Of a DNA stretch of 64,000 nt, positions 35,017 to 47,621 are shown in pieces; positions within the stretch are counted from its first letter, which is position 1, and every line of letters starts with the position of its first letter. The notes beneath the pieces were generated by a model that worked only from the letters and a program-made list of their open reading frames with translations, was not told the origin of the DNA and made no database searches. The stretch is from Dryocosmus kuriphilus. Lineage: Eukaryota > Arthropoda > Insecta > Hymenoptera > Cynipidae. The stretch covers positions 134,945,230-135,009,229 of the forward strand of contig CM076194.1 in assembly GCA_038277395.1 (NCBI GenBank), read 5' to 3'. The position numbers and the translations under genes were made by a program.

Positions 35017-37593
35017 TTGTGTCACATAAGAAAAAATTTCAATTTAAACATTTGTGTACCATTTACCATCTAAATTCTAAGTTTTACCTCTAGCAATATG
35101 TTTTTTAATATCCGTGACATTCCAATTTCCGATTGGTTTGATTTTTTAATTTTTCAGTTCGTAAATTTTCGGAGAAATCTTGGCTTTAATGTAAAATGAA
35201 TCTTCAGAATTTTTGTTTAATTCTTTGGCAATGCCTTCCGCTTTATTCGACAAAGTTTTTTCTCTTTTTAAAAACTGTTCGCCTATTTGGAAATTTATTA
35301 GTCTAAGTCTTAAATTATAATACGTTGCCTAGCTGTCGCTCGCTGTATCTAAATTTTTTACTACTTCTTCCCTAATTATTTTTAATTTATTCATTCGCTT
35401 TACCCATTTTTCTGTTTCCTGAAGTTCCAATTCGCTTTTATTTTCTAAATCTTTGTTCAGGGCTTGGAGCGCTTGTAATTCGCGGCCTAAGTTTAATAAA
35501 GCTGGTGTAAAACCTGTCAAAGAATGTTTACTCGTATTTAATGTAAACTTCAAATCATCTAAATTTATATCCCATTCTTTATGGTTTTCTAAATGTGCTT
35601 TTATCGATGTTTTTATTGATCTATTATATCTTTCAGTTGGATTAGCTTTTGGGAAGTATTTAGGTGTTTTCGATTGTCTTATACTAAAAGATTTTTTTAG
35701 GTTAATTATTATCTTATTGACATAATCTTTCCCATTGTCTGCGAATAATATTCTCGTGGTTCACCAGTTTGGGATAATATGCTTGTGGAATTCTTTTTCT
35801 ATCGTGGTTACCAATTTGTTTCGTACGAGAATTATTTCTACCCATTTGGTAAACATATCTAAGAAAACTAGTATATATTGATTTTTAGCTTCTGTTATCG
35901 GTAACGGACCCATCATATCTGACGCTACGACTAGCGACGGTTCTTCAATAATCCGTTTTCCCATCAATCCTGCCTGATTGTTTACCTTCGGTCTAATTCT
36001 TTGGCAAATCTCGCATTCCTTAGCGTACTTCATTGTTTCTGAATACATCCCTGGCCAGAAATAATTCTCAGAGATTTTCGTGTACGTTTTTTCCATACCA
36101 AGGTGTCCAGATTACTTATTGTCATGATTCTCGATTAGAACCTGTTCTATGAGTTCCTTGGGTATGGTTAGTTTCTACGGGTTGATATGTAAATTTAAGC
36201 TAGATTTTAAGCGGTTAGGTCTACAAAAATATAATTGATTATCTTTCAGTCGCCAATTTCGATTTTCTTATGATTCAATTTGGACGTGTAATGTTTTCTG
36301 TTATACCACTTGTCCTCTATTGCTTTAAATTCTTTTATTTCGGATTCTACGCTACTTGCTAAAATACTAGAAACTTGTATTTCGTTTTCGCTGGATCTAG
36401 GTAACGCATCAGGTACCTTATTTAAGCTTCTTTTCCGATAAATTATCTCATAATCATAATCTTGCAGTTCTAACGCCCACGTAGCTAGTCTTCCAGTAAG
36501 ATTCTTTAAATTATGCAATCATTTTAAAGCTATATGATTTGTGATGACCTTAAACGAATAGCCTTCTAAATACGATCTAAATTTTCTAATCGCTTATACT
36601 ACTGCTAAACATTCCTTTTCTGAGGCCGAATATTTTCTTTCTCCTCCATTAAGTCCTCTACTCGTAAAAGTTATTACATAATTTTCGCCGTTTATGGTTT
36701 GTGTTAAAACAGCTCTGAGGCCTGTGTTACTGGCATCGGTTTCGAGATGGAGTGGGCTACCGAAATCAGGGCATGACAAGATCAGTGCTGTCGTTAGTAA
36801 GTATTTAATAGTCGTGAATGTCTGCTCCTGTTCCGATGTCCATTCTTACTCTATTTTTTTTCAGCAACCTATGCAGAGGTTCTAATGTTTCTGCAAATTT
36901 TGTATAGAACGTCTATACCACGATGCCATGCCTATTAATCTTTGGAGCTGTTTAATAGTTTTGGGCTTCGGAAATTTTAAAATTGGTTTTATTCTATCGT
37001 TGTCTACCTGCAAACCGTTCTTGTTAACTTTAAATCCTAAGTATTTTATTTCTGCGCATCCGAAATCGCATTTATCTAAACCTATTATTAAATTTTCTTG
37101 CTTTATTCTATCCAATACTATTTCTAAATGTTTTTAATGGTATTCAAAATTGTAGGAGACGATCACAATATCGTCGAGATGACAAAATAAGTGTGGCTTC
37201 AAATCAGGTGTTATGATTTTATCCATAAGGCGTTGGAAAGTCGCAGGGGCGTTAAATAATCCGAAAGCTAATCTCTTGAATTGGTACATTCCCTTGCCCA
37301 GGACTATGAAAGCTGTCAATGGTTTTGAGTGTTCCTCTAATGGCACGTGATGATAGGCACATCGAAGGTTAATCTTCGACATTTTATTTAGCTGCCCTGA
37401 ATGCATCTAAGATCTCTATCATCAGTGGGATCAGATATAAGTCTTTTTCCATTATCGTATTGACTTTTCTGAAATCTAAAAAAAATCTGTATTTACCATC
37501 TGGTTTCCTAACCATTACTATCAGGTTGGAACAATCGCTATTTGAAGGTTCTATAATTTCTTCTTTAAGGAGTCTATCTACTTCTTCGTACAT
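35017..37593 (-). pseudogene. Pol of the old Gypsy element: RT, RNase H, integrase
   Basis: In order on the minus strand: an RT start with VRKPDGKYRFFLDFRKVN (37384-37593), the RT core with FGLFNAPATFQR and HLDDIVIV (37134-37406), a connection segment (36882-37115), RNase H with LETDASNTGLRAVLTQ (36594-36779), a tether (36246-36518), integrase with CEICQ and ASDMMGPLP (35761-36096), and the integrase C-terminal region (35017-35553). At least six breaks separate these pieces. The catalytic LDD and the first integrase Asp are still visible. Confidence 0.85.
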
Positions 37594-38960
37594 GAATTCT
37601 CAAATTTTAGGCGACACGTGATAATATCTCTATTTAATAGGTTTCGTGGCCCTGTACATCAATTTTGTATTTTGCTAAATGTGTAGTTTCAAATACTGGA
37701 TCTGGATTTTCTATTTTTCTTTTAATTAAGATTTCTAATTGCACCTGCTTTGCCTCATTTAATTCGACTATTTCTTCGCTAATTTCTTCACAAAATTCTA
37801 AATCTTTCTTTCTATCGATTTTTAAACCGTTTTATATTATCATTAATTATTGCATTGTTTCAAAAATTATCCAATACTTTTTCCTAATCGCGGATAATTT
37901 TTCTATCGTCGATTCATTTTTCTCATTCTCCTTATTTGCTTCGAAATCTAATTTCCTTTTATTACCTTTCGAATTTAAATTCTCTTTATTTTCCTTCGAT
38001 TTAAATTGCCTGTCATTATTTTCTTTCTCTGTATTTTCATCTTTATTTCCCATAATATTATTTGTATTTACACTTTCTTTCTGCTTTCCTTTCTTATCTA
38101 ATCTATTCACGCCCGCTCTGGCCTTTGCCAGTGAACCGTCACCCGTAATCATAGGAGTAGGGATCGAAGTGTCCTGCCTCGAATAACCCTTTACCGGTTG
38201 GCCTTGCTTCAACGCAGGTACCGGCACGGAAGAGTCTCTTATGCTAACCAGAAGGGCTGCGACTGGTGGGATTGGATTGGGATTGGCAACGAAACCTTCG
38301 CTTGGTTGAGAGCTTGGCTCTCTTTCCACTATTAGACTTTTCAAATTAATTTTTCTACCGAAATTTAACCTGACGTTCCTATCATTCTTTTCCTTCGGAA
38401 TCGCTTGTTTCTCTTCCTCTCTAAGATTATCCTTCCTTTTTGGGCTACTTGTATTCCCTAATTTCTTATTATTTTCTTGGCTTGCGTTTTCATTTTGTCT
38501 TTGGTCTCTATTAGTATCATCATTAATAGACTATTTCATTAGTGGTTGTTCAGGTAACCTTCAGATTTTCTTTTCGAAATCCTTTTTTAATCTTAATCTT
38601 TCTATCATATCTGTTCCTAAAATCCCAACTGATTTTAAACCCGGCACTAATCTAAATAATAAATATTTTTGAATGTTTCCCATTATTTCGTCCTATTATT
38701 TTCAAATTTCCGTTTGCTAACATTAATCTTTCATTTATTGGTCTTTTGATTTCATAATCTAATTCTTTGAAATAGGTGAAATCTTGTCTCATTTGTGTTG
38801 TTGTTGTTTGAGTCAATTTCTAGCACTTTTCGAACTTTTCGGCTATTCTGCACCTATAATAACCGCCGTTTTCGTTTTCCTGATTAAGCCTATACCAACA
38901 ATCGTGCAGAAAGTACTTTTTTGTCATGGCTTGAAATTTGAATTAGAGTATTTTAGATTC
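37594..38960 (-). pseudogene. Protease-to-RT region of the old Gypsy element
   Basis: Contains a 165-residue Lys/Asn/Glu-rich frame (37847-38344), likely the linker before RT. The protease should lie around 38560-38950, where frames are broken and I could not confirm a D-T/S-G motif. Confidence 0.45.
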
Positions 38961-40834
38961 ACGACTCCTGCATGCTGGAGTTCGTTTCACCCTTACTCTT
39001 ATTCTGTTTACTTTCATTCTTGTTTTCTCTCTTAACTCCCGATTTGTCATTTCTTTCTTCCGCGTTATATGAGAGCGCTGGTAATTGCGGATTATGATTC
39101 TGTCGTGTCTGTGTATTACGTAACAGACGATTTATTGCAAACAACAACTGATCAGCTGGGTTTTGATTTCTAAATTCATAATTATTATTTCATCTATGGT
39201 TTCCCTGAGATCTAGTGTTATTTTGAAAACGAGAATTGCTATTTTCCTGTCTTTGATTAAAAAATCTAGGATTTCCATTAAGTAATCTAGGTTGGAACTG
39301 TTCTCTATTATTTTGATTTCTAGACCTAAACTATCTTTGTTGATTTTGATAGCTATTTTGGTTATTTTCCCTATTCTAATTTTTATTTTTAACTTTTTCT
39401 TGACTATCCTTATCTTTCTTATCTTTGACATTTTTCTCTGCTTTATTGTCCTCTTTATCTTAAATGCTTAATTGTTAACCTCTAATTTTACATTTTGGTA
39501 ATTCTGTTTCCCACTGACGACCTAGGATTTCTAGTTCTGTGAAGCTTGAAAAAGCGTTTCTTGAAATATACACCTTGTATTCTATTTTTAAATTTTCATA
39601 AGTTTTTCTTAACTGACATTCAAGGCTCGCACGTGGTAATAGTTTCTCAAATAATTGTTTGATTTCCGTTATGAATGTGTGAATATTTTGAAACTTCTTC
39701 TGGTTACAAAATTTTATTTTATTCATTTAAGTTTCGTCAGTTTTCCCTGTTGACTTGAAACCACGTTAGGTTTTCTTCCCCAAAAGCTGCGTCTAAATTT
39801 TTTTAAAATCTCCATCTCATTGATTTTATATCCCCTTATAAATCTTTATAAGCTGCTCAAGAAAAAGGTCGGGCTATTTTCTGTATTCTTTTTAAATTTA
39901 ATTGGACAGTTTGACATGATCTGAAATGGTGTTTGGGCCATTTAGAATGGAAATAAAGTTGCTGGAACTTCTTGTGCGTTTCTACTTTGAATTCTATCTC
40001 TGCCTATCAAATTTGCCTTTCTTCTTCTGTCTTGTGTCTGCGTAGCAGATTGTGGCGCGTTTGGTCTCCTTATTATTTATTGCCTCTGTAAGGGTATCGT
40101 AAATTCTAAAGTTTCATTTATTTGACCGCTACGTCTACTGTTCGTAATTTTCAACCTAGCTGCAGCCAACGCGAGTCTTTGCTCGTTAAGTGCTATATTT
40201 TTTTCTTCGAAATGCATACTTCTTCTGTCAATTATTTGATTTTCTTTTTCTCGCTTTCTTAATCCTCGTGAATTATTAATTCCTGTGCCCCATTCCAAAA
40301 CTCGGCAATATTTCTCGTCCTATTCTAGCTCTTTCCCTTCTTTCATTTTCTATTCGTTCTCTTTCTCCTCTAACTAAGTTTTCTCTCTCTAATTTACTTG
40401 TTTCAAATTTCTCTTTTTCTTTTTCTAATCTTTTTAGTTCTTCTTTCTTATTTTTAATTCCTATTTCTATTCTGTCTATTTCTAATTCCTCATTATTTAC
40501 TGCGTAACTTTTCCATTTGAAATTGCCAATCTCCGACTGTATTATTAGTGTTTGGGTAAAGAAAATTTATCGGTTGCCTGCGTGCATTTGGCGCGCTTGC
40601 TGTTTTATGTAATGTCTCTGTATTTGTTGTCTTACACCTCACCGCACCAGTTGCTTCCGACATTCCTTCTTCCCCCCGACCTATTTCTCTAATTTTCGTT
40701 TTTCTAGTTTCTGCCATTCCACTTTCTCTCTCGTCTATAATGTCGTTTTCATTTTCGCTACTTTCCCTACTTTCGATCTGATAATTTTCTACTGCTTGGG
40801 CATTATCTTCAACTATCTCCCTGGCGTTTCTCAT
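38961..40834 (-). pseudogene. Gag region of the old Gypsy element
   Basis: Minus-strand frames 40493-40834 and 40077-40298 are charged and Gln/Arg-rich. 39475-39726 carries a capsid-like helical segment with FITEIKQLF and LELEILGRQWE-like text. 38959-39431 is Asn/Arg/Gln-rich, as in gag C-termini that lack a clear zinc knuckle. Broken throughout. Confidence 0.55.
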
Positions 40835-41650
40835 TTCCCTATCTTTTCCTAACTTTTTTTTGAGGGTTTCACCACTTTTTTCAACTTAATTTTACCTGAC
40901 CTAAGGTTCATTTACCTTTCTTTCCTCGGTCTAGTTCATCGGTTTTCTACTTTTATGGGTAATAGGAAACCACCGCGTTCACTTTTGTGGGTACTTGGTT
41001 TTCTCACAAGGGATGACGCGAATTCGCTCCTGAATCTGAACACGGGTTACTCAGGTGTAACGGTCTGCTTGACCACGCGTCTGTCAAGATTCGCGCGCAA
41101 ATTTTCGTAAAATGGCGCCACTTCCTAACTTTTCCAATTTTGGCTCTGTTTTAACCTAGTTTTTTTTTCTTTCTTTTAATCTCTTGCTTTATTATTTAAT
41201 CATTTTTTCTTCTTCATGTATTTATTTTCCTATAGTCTTTCTTCTATTATCCCGATTTCCGAGCTAGAATTGTTACTTCTTTATTTTATTTTTAAACCCC
41301 TCACTTGTACCATCGGCTTTCCAATTCATACAAGGAGTTTTTTATCAGGGTGACTTTTTGATTTTTATTACCGATGGCAGACATATTTTACTCTTAAGCA
41401 TGCTGACGTTTTATCGAACATGAAATCCTACCCGCACTTTAGCTAACAATTCAAATATTAATCAATACACACAAGAAACATCCTCAAAAATGAAGATCAA
41501 TTCAAAATCAAATTATCAAGATAAAGCAAATCAAACTTAAATTGCATGGCACGCACAATTCTAGACATGAAAAATCTTCAGTTTCCATTGACTTTCCCTT
41601 TCTCGGTTTTTCGAAGATATTTTAGGCTTGGAGAATTTATGGGATTTTAG

Positions 41651-41661
41651 GTTGGGCGCCA
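41651..41661 (-). other. Primer binding site of the old Gypsy element
   Basis: TGGCGCCCAAC on the minus strand, 4 nt inside the 5' LTR. It matches the first 11 bases of the known retroviral site for tRNA-Lys(1,2). Confidence 0.65.
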
Positions 41662-41665
41662 AGTA

Positions 41666-41979
41666 TGTGATGGTGTTCGCAAACTGAGGATGGGGTTAAG
41701 GACTTGGTACGTCGAGAGGATTGGGTGAAGTCAATGGGAACAACGGGTACATTTAAATGTAAAAAGGTAATTTATTTGTCCACTTACTGGTAAGTCTCGT
41801 GTGTCGAGAGTAGGTTATCAGGCTTCCTGGGAAGACAGTTGTAATTAGGCTGGTTAGCTAGAGACTGACTCGGGTAGGGACCATGGGCTACTCGGAAGCG
41901 TTCAGTCCCCACTCCCCACTCGAGTCCAAAATGATGTAGGCAGTTGGGGTTGAGTGGGGTGCCTTATAACTTGGTTATA
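41666..41979 (-). repeat. 5' LTR of the old Gypsy element
   Basis: 314 bp on the minus strand; the outer TG has mutated to TA. Shares CTCGTGTGTCGAGA and GTGGGCTACTCGGAAGC-type blocks with the 3' LTR. Confidence 0.85.
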
Positions 41980-42130
41980 ATGAACAAGGCTTTTTCTAAG
42001 CATTAGCTAACCCATTTTTCCCTGTTTCCATTTGTTTTTGGGTCTTCGAAATGACCAAGTACCCTGTCTGTTCCTTCGCGTTGCACGACAACAGAGCCAT
42101 TCATATCTCCGAGCATAATGATTCTATCCC
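41980..42130 (-). pseudogene. LINE endonuclease fragment, 5' side of the split copy
   Basis: The minus strand reads DRIIMLGDMNGSV, then EGTDRVLGHFEDPKTNGN, the endonuclease part that precedes the TWARGECRSLID segment found at 33.9 kb. Reading across the Gypsy insertion restores collinearity, so one LINE copy was split. Confidence 0.75.
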
Positions 42131-44588
42131 GAATAATTTTAAAAATTGAAGCTTTAATATAATTGTAGCAGTTGTATAACTAAATAAGGGAACTTTTAAG
42201 AAAGCATGAAAGTTGGTATATGTGCGTGTGTGTTCCTTGTGACCTCAAAAAGTTTTAAGATTGAGTAACAAAATTTTTTTGGAATTTTTTTTAATAAATG
42301 GAGAATTATTTTAGTGAATTTGATATTTTTGGAGCTAATGAAGATAATTAAATTTTTCTTTTTGACTCTGTTAAAGAGCTTCTTACTATTTCGAAATCAG
42401 TAACAAAAAGTGTGAAAATGGTAAGAGTTAATTACGTGGGAACCGTTTTTCTGAAAATAAACAAATTCGGTTTTTTTGGCAAAAAATATGCGAAATCGAA
42501 AAAAAATCTGAAATCAAAATTGTTTTTTTCGAAGGGTTTTACAAAAATTTTCCTTTACACTTTAGGATATTTTGCACCGCCTTTTAAATATATTTCCAAA
42601 AATATAAATTAGAGCCGGACTTGGAATTATACCGCTGCTATACTATAAATGTAATTTTAAAATGCTTTTTCCTTTTCGAAAATAATTATGCTTAAAATAT
42701 TGTATTGATATGAATGGAAAAATTCTATTTCGTATTTTTCGATCTATTAAAAAAATTTCAATTACAATTTTTTAAACTGACCTATTTATAAAATGTATAA
42801 AAACGAAAGATTACCGATAAATAGGGGCACTTAATTATTGATCACATACTATACTCTGACATGCTTAATCAAGTTCTGAAACGAAAGTCCAAACGTAAAA
42901 TAGATCATTTTGTTAATACGCGTTGCGTAAATTAGGTTTATGCTTACGTATAGTTTTAAGGTAGATAGGTTGAGTTCGAATCCTTAGCGAATAGAATTTT
43001 TTAACCGTTCAAGGGAGGCATTATATACCTATGTGTAAGTGTAATTGTGTAATAAATACAGTTAATTTAAGCGTAATAATAATATAAAAGATATGTTTTT
43101 GTTCATGTTTAAATTGTTCGAACAGATTTTATATCGGCTCCAGTTCAGATTTTCCGGAAATATTATACAATCTTCATAACCGGCGCGCCAATACATCTTA
43201 TATCCAGACCTTTTTAAATTTTATTAAACTGCCTTCCATATCTGCTACTCCTGAATTGGTTCCATAAACTTTGAAAAACTTATTTTTTCCGCGTACATAA
43301 TATAACGATATTAAAGTTGTTCATAATATTCTGAGTATTTATTTAAAATTTCAATAAATTCTAAACTTCTTGTATTTTTTTTCTGTCCCTTTACGGAAAT
43401 GAAATTTTCGACTCTTTAGCATCATGGGTACGTTCTATTTTCTTTTATAATTTGAGTAAAAATCGCGGAGCAGCTTAAGGCTTCCTGCCCGGGAAAATGA
43501 GGTTAAACAGACAGATTCTTTTCGAGGTTTTTAAGAGTAACTAAACGGATTCCTGGCAAAATTACTGGGGCCGTACGGTACCTTGTAGTTTTCCCAAGGG
43601 AGCTTGATCTCAAATAGGAGCGAGAATGCTGAAATTATCAGCTTGATGTTGTCCTCTAATTACTAGTAGGCGCGCGATCAAAACCTCCCGTCCATCAACC
43701 TTTATCTCATAAATCAGAGAAACTTTGATTATTTTTTAGAATTTTTCGGAACAAAATTATAACGAATTCTACAATCTATCCCTAAAGGCTTTATTTTTCA
43801 ATGATTTTTACATATTTATTATCAATCGAATGCTGTTCGGATGGATCCTTGGAGGAATCTTTGCTAGATTCTTTGGATTCTCAAGTGTTTGTGAATTTTG
43901 CTACGAAATAATATAAAAATTTATTTATGGGGCCTGTACGAACAGTTTTGTAGGTTTGTACAAATTTATCATTATGTTAGGGGAAAAGAGCAGTCTTTTG
44001 AATGTTTATTTTCGTAAACGTGTGCTCATTAGAAATTTTTAAGAATTTGATTAGAAAAGGCACCGTGTGAAAGTAGTCGCGTCCCTGATTGATGTGATAT
44101 CGATTGATCGACGCGAGGTTTTTATCACGCGGCTATTAGACGACAGCAGTCGTGTCAAGTCTTTCTAGGATTAGCGCAGCCCTATGCATTTCAAACAAAG
44201 ATGGCGATCCTTAGTGTCCCAAGATCATTTCAGAAAAACTTTCTTTAATGTTTTTCAATCTATTCAATTATTTTCATCTTTTCAAAGTTTTTAATTAGAT
44301 AACATGTTTTTTTCCACTTTAACATGAAAATTCTAGAATCATTTCCAAATGATTTTCGAACTGGAACAGTAATTATATGGGTTGATTGATTGATTTTCCA
44401 TTGATTTCTAATGCTTTAAATGTTTGTTTTTCCTCCTTTCAAATATTATGTTTTTTATTTTTTAAATGATTCAGTTATTTTAATGTTTCTAATTACTCAT
44501 CTATTTGACTAATTATTACATTAAATTTACAAAAAATTGATTAAATTGAATTCAAATCACTTTACTACAAAAAATGCAGGTATTCTAT
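42131..44588. other. AT-rich, no gene recognised
   Basis: No ORF with recognisable motifs. A B-box-like GAGTTCGAATCC occurs near 42972 without a matching A box. Confidence 0.45.
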
Positions 44589-44759
44589 ACCCAGTGGGCA
44601 CCGGGACATCCTAAAGACGTCCTTAGATTGTACTTCTATGTCCTATGACTTGACGTCTTTAAACATCCTTTGGCTCTTTTCATGTCTTTAAAATGGTCTC
44701 AGAACGTCCGCCAAAAAACGTCTATAGGACAACTTTAGGACTTCTGTGCTCACTAGGTA
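44589..44759. mobile_element. MITE-like element, about 171 bp
   Basis: Left end ACCCAGTGGGCACCGGGACA is mirrored by the right end, whose reverse complement is ACCTAGTGAGCACAGAAGTC. TA dinucleotides flank both ends. No coding capacity. Confidence 0.6.
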
Positions 44760-45116
44760 TATAATGAAGTAAGTACAAAGTTTAAAATTAATACATAATT
44801 AACATTTTTTGTCTAAGAAATTTACTTTATATTTTATTATCTTTTTTTTGGTTGATTTCGTTTCAGTCTATTCAGAAAATTACATTCCTCAATACAGACG
44901 AAAATAATAATCCAAACATAAAAATTTCTAAAAATTACTACTTCACATCATATTATTATAAGAATTTTTTTCTTAATAAAAAAGATATCTTTTTAGTAAA
45001 TTGAGTAAACATTCGTTATCTCAATAAAAAAGAAATCCATTAGTAATTATAGGCAACCCTAAAGACTGAAAACGAATCCTATTGTTTATTGTCCCTTTTT
45101 TAAAATTATTTATTTA
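44760..45116. other. AT-rich, no gene recognised
   Basis: No motif seen. Confidence 0.4.
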
Positions 45117-45675
45117 ATATTGAAAAGAAAACCATTATTTGTTTTTCTATATGATTAACTAACCTTTTTTTCTGACAGTTCAGAAAGAAGACAGTTAAAA
45201 TAAAAACAACAATGGGATGAAGATATTTTTAGTCACTTTTGCTTTTCTCTGGGAAGTTTTTCTGTTTGACAATTTGAGTTTAGTTTGCGACGTGACTTTC
45301 AAGGGGACGGATCGTGGTCTCTTCAAAAACAGATGCAGTTTTCTTTGCAGTAAATTAAAAAATAAAAATTTGTAAAAAAAATTTTTTGTGGAGAAATCTA
45401 CTTAAGATTGGTCAACTGCTTTTTCTAATAAGTTTTGAATTTCATAGAAAGCGTAATTAAAAGTGAAGTTAATACTTTTTGTTGGTTGTTTATAAACAAA
45501 GTGTTATGTGATTGTGACCTTGATAAGGATTAATTTGTATTAACATTTTTGGATAAGTTTTAACCAAATTTTATTGAATTTTCTGATTGATTTTGCATTT
45601 CATAAACGTTGATAGGGAGTGGGGTGATGGAATAGATGGAATTGATGGTCCGGTTGGTGGAATTTTTAGTAAAAA

Positions 45676-46029
45676 TTGAGAAGTTCTGTCCTAAAAAGAG
45701 ATTTTCTTAAGAAATGTAAGATTCATGAGCTTTTGCCAAAAAAGATTTTTGATATTAATAAAAGCTTCAAAGTTGATTGCATAAATAAGAATAATAAGGA
45801 ACAGTATGAGGAAAATACCAAGAAATATAAGGGGTCACTCTTGAACTTGGACATAAAAGATTCCTATTTTAAGATACATACTTTAAATCAAGAATTGAAA
45901 CAAATTTTGGGTTTACTGGAAACACAAGTCCCAGGGTTCATTATCAAAGAATGTTTAGAGAAGGAAGCTTTACGTAACAAAACAATCTTGAACAAAAGGA
46001 AGAACCAAAAAGAAGGTTTTATTGTATAG
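45676..46029 (+). CDS. 117-aa ORF, Penelope N-terminus-like
   Basis: A lysine-rich, helix-forming product. FLKKCKIHELLPKKIF near the N-terminus recalls the segment in Penelope-like proteins in which a Cys and a Pro-Lys/Lys-Gly follow a helix. The later part (LNQELKQILGLLETQVPG) looks like a coiled coil. It is much too short for a full Penelope ORF and has no catalytic motif. Weak recognition. Confidence 0.35.
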   Translation: MRSSVLKRDFLKKCKIHELLPKKIFDINKSFKVDCINKNNKEQYEENTKKYKGSLLNLDIKDSYFKIHTLNQELKQILGLLETQVPGFIIKECLEKEALRNKTILNKRKNQKEGFIV

Positions 46030-46112
46030 AGTATTAATTTTAATGTGATTATGTATATAAGGTTTTTGAAAATTGATAATTAAGTTTAAGCACTATAGTT
46101 TCCTGTAAATTT

Positions 46113-46153
46113 TCCCTGATGATGAAGTCTCAATGGCTTCGAAACATGTAGGA
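46113..46153 (+). ncRNA. Possible hammerhead ribozyme core
   Basis: CTGATGA (46116-46122), a 4-bp stem II (GAAG/CTTC, 9-nt loop), GAAA (46141-46144), a one-base-pair helix III (C46145/G46148) and a GTA cleavage triplet. Helix I can form only about 3 bp (TCC/GGA). Very short helices are known for Penelope-associated hammerheads. Confidence 0.4.
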
Positions 46154-46397
46154 CCCCTGTAGTTAAAAAAGACAGAGAAAAAATAAGGAAAAGTGAGAGG
46201 TTGGTTTTTTGACTCTTTCCTTTTTCTCCCTCTTTTTTCAAAAATATTTTGCATTTTATGCAATGTCTCTAATGAGCCGGAAAATGATGTTTTGAAAATA
46301 CATTGTTGTTTTTATTTTAACTGTCTTTTTCTGAACTGTCAGAAAAAAAGGTTAGTTAATCATATATAAAAACAAATAATCGTTTTCTTTTCAATAT

Positions 46398-46670
46398 TAA
46401 AAAATTATTATCTTTATCATTTTTCTTTAATTCTAAATTTGATAAATTAAACTTTTATTAAAATAATTAAAATCCGAATCCAAAATATATTTTATTTTCC
46501 GAAGATAATCGATGATATTTGAATTCATATTTTTCTTTTAGTATTAATATGAGTATCTATAAAAAATGTTTTTAAACATGAAATAAATAATAATGTTTTA
46601 ATTTGGGCTTTTACTCTAAAATAATTACATTCATTTCAAAATTGCAAAAAACTAATCTACTCCAATTGCA
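46398..46670. other. AT-rich spacer
   Basis: No gene recognised. Confidence 0.4.
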
Positions 46671-46817
46671 AGGGGCCGTACTGAAATTAAGTAACAGCAG
46701 GGGGGGGGGGGGGGTCAGGCACTCTGCATAAATTTGTTACAGTCCAATGGTATAAAGGGGGGAGGGGGCATCTCGAGAGGGCTCCATAATCCTTTACATA
46801 ATTTAAGTACGGCCCCT
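46671..46817. mobile_element. MITE-like element, 147 bp
   Basis: AGGGGCCGTACTGAAATTA at the left end is mirrored by TAATTTAAGTACGGCCCCT at the right. The interior holds two G-runs. No coding capacity. Confidence 0.65.
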
Positions 46818-46950
46818 AAGCAATAGAAAAAACCGGGAGAGGTAGGACAGCTGGCGCTGCGCTGGAGAATTTTGGAGTAATCAACTTAAGACACTATCGG
46901 CAAAGATATTATAAAGGTAAATGCGGTTCAATCAGACGAATGATATATAT

Positions 46951-47600
46951 AAGGGTGTTTTTTTTTTTCGAAATATCTCAAAAAATGCGCATCCTTTTTT
47001 TTCTTTTTATTTTCGCGGAGGAAAAGCGGTTTTGCAAAAATTTACCCCACCCCACCCCCTGAGGGGGCAGGGGTGGGGGTAACTTCGTAATTTCAAATGG
47101 GAATCCCAATTTTTTATCACAGATTCAGATTCTCCTTTATGAAATACGTAAGTTTTTATTCGAAAAATTTTTTTCGATTCGCGATAGATGGCGCTGAAAT
47201 TGCGAAAAATGAAATTGCTGTTTTTAACTTGACAAATCGAAATATCTCAAAAAATACGCATCCTACGAAAAAAATGTTTTTAATAAAAACTTTTTATTTT
47301 CGAGGGGGAAAAAGTTTTGCAAAAATTTACCCCACCCAACCCCTTGTAACTTCGTAATTTCAAATGGGAACCCCAATTTTGGATCACAGATTATTCTCAT
47401 TTATGAAATACGGTTTTGTTTGAAATTTTTTTTTTCAGTCGCGATAGATGGCCTGCAATTGCAAAAAATGTAATTGTTGAGTGTTTCAAGGATAACGCTT
47501 CCAAACAAAAGGTAAATAAGGTGTTGAATCTTGAAGATTTCAAGTGTAAGTTGGACGTTACCTTGATTTCAGTGAGTCCCCTCGCCTCTCACCATCTAGA
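46951..47600. repeat. Left terminal inverted repeat
   Basis: Two subrepeats (from 46951 and about 47205). The GC-rich hairpin in the first copy is near 47045-47080; the second copy lost it. Confidence 0.75.
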
Positions 47601-47621
47601 TTCTGGATTTCGATTTACATT

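Larger units (their letters stand above)
34025..41979 (-). mobile_element. Old Gypsy LTR element inserted in a LINE
   Basis: Minus-strand Ty3/Gypsy element of 7.95 kb. LTRs at 41666-41979 (5') and 34025-34442 (3') align over their whole length but differ in many positions and in internal indels. The 4-bp duplication ATGA flanks it (34021-34024 and 41980-41983). Gag-like, protease-linker, RT, RNase H and integrase parts occur in the right order but with many stops and shifts. Much older than the provirus at 24.6 kb. Confidence 0.88.
45117..46397 (+). mobile_element. 1.28-kb element with 97-bp inverted ends, Penelope-like
   Basis: The end at 45117-45214 is nearly the exact inverse of 46301-46397 (both contain TGATTAACTAACC and TCTGACAGTTCAGAAA). 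Between them lie a 117-aa ORF and a hammerhead-like core. Penelope-like elements often carry inverted or direct terminal repeats and hammerhead motifs. No reverse transcriptase or GIY-YIG domain is present, so at most this is an internally deleted copy. Confidence 0.5.

Noticed and set aside
37665..38186. 173-aa hydrophobic plus-strand ORF resembling a membrane protein
   Set aside because: Antisense of the Lys/Asn/Glu-rich linker of the minus-strand Gypsy element.
42920..43000. B-box-like GAGTTCGAATCC suggesting a tRNA or SINE
   Set aside because: No convincing A box or acceptor stem around it.
46700..46716. G-run as a possible G-quadruplex
   Set aside because: One uninterrupted run inside a short MITE; could equally be a homopolymer artefact.
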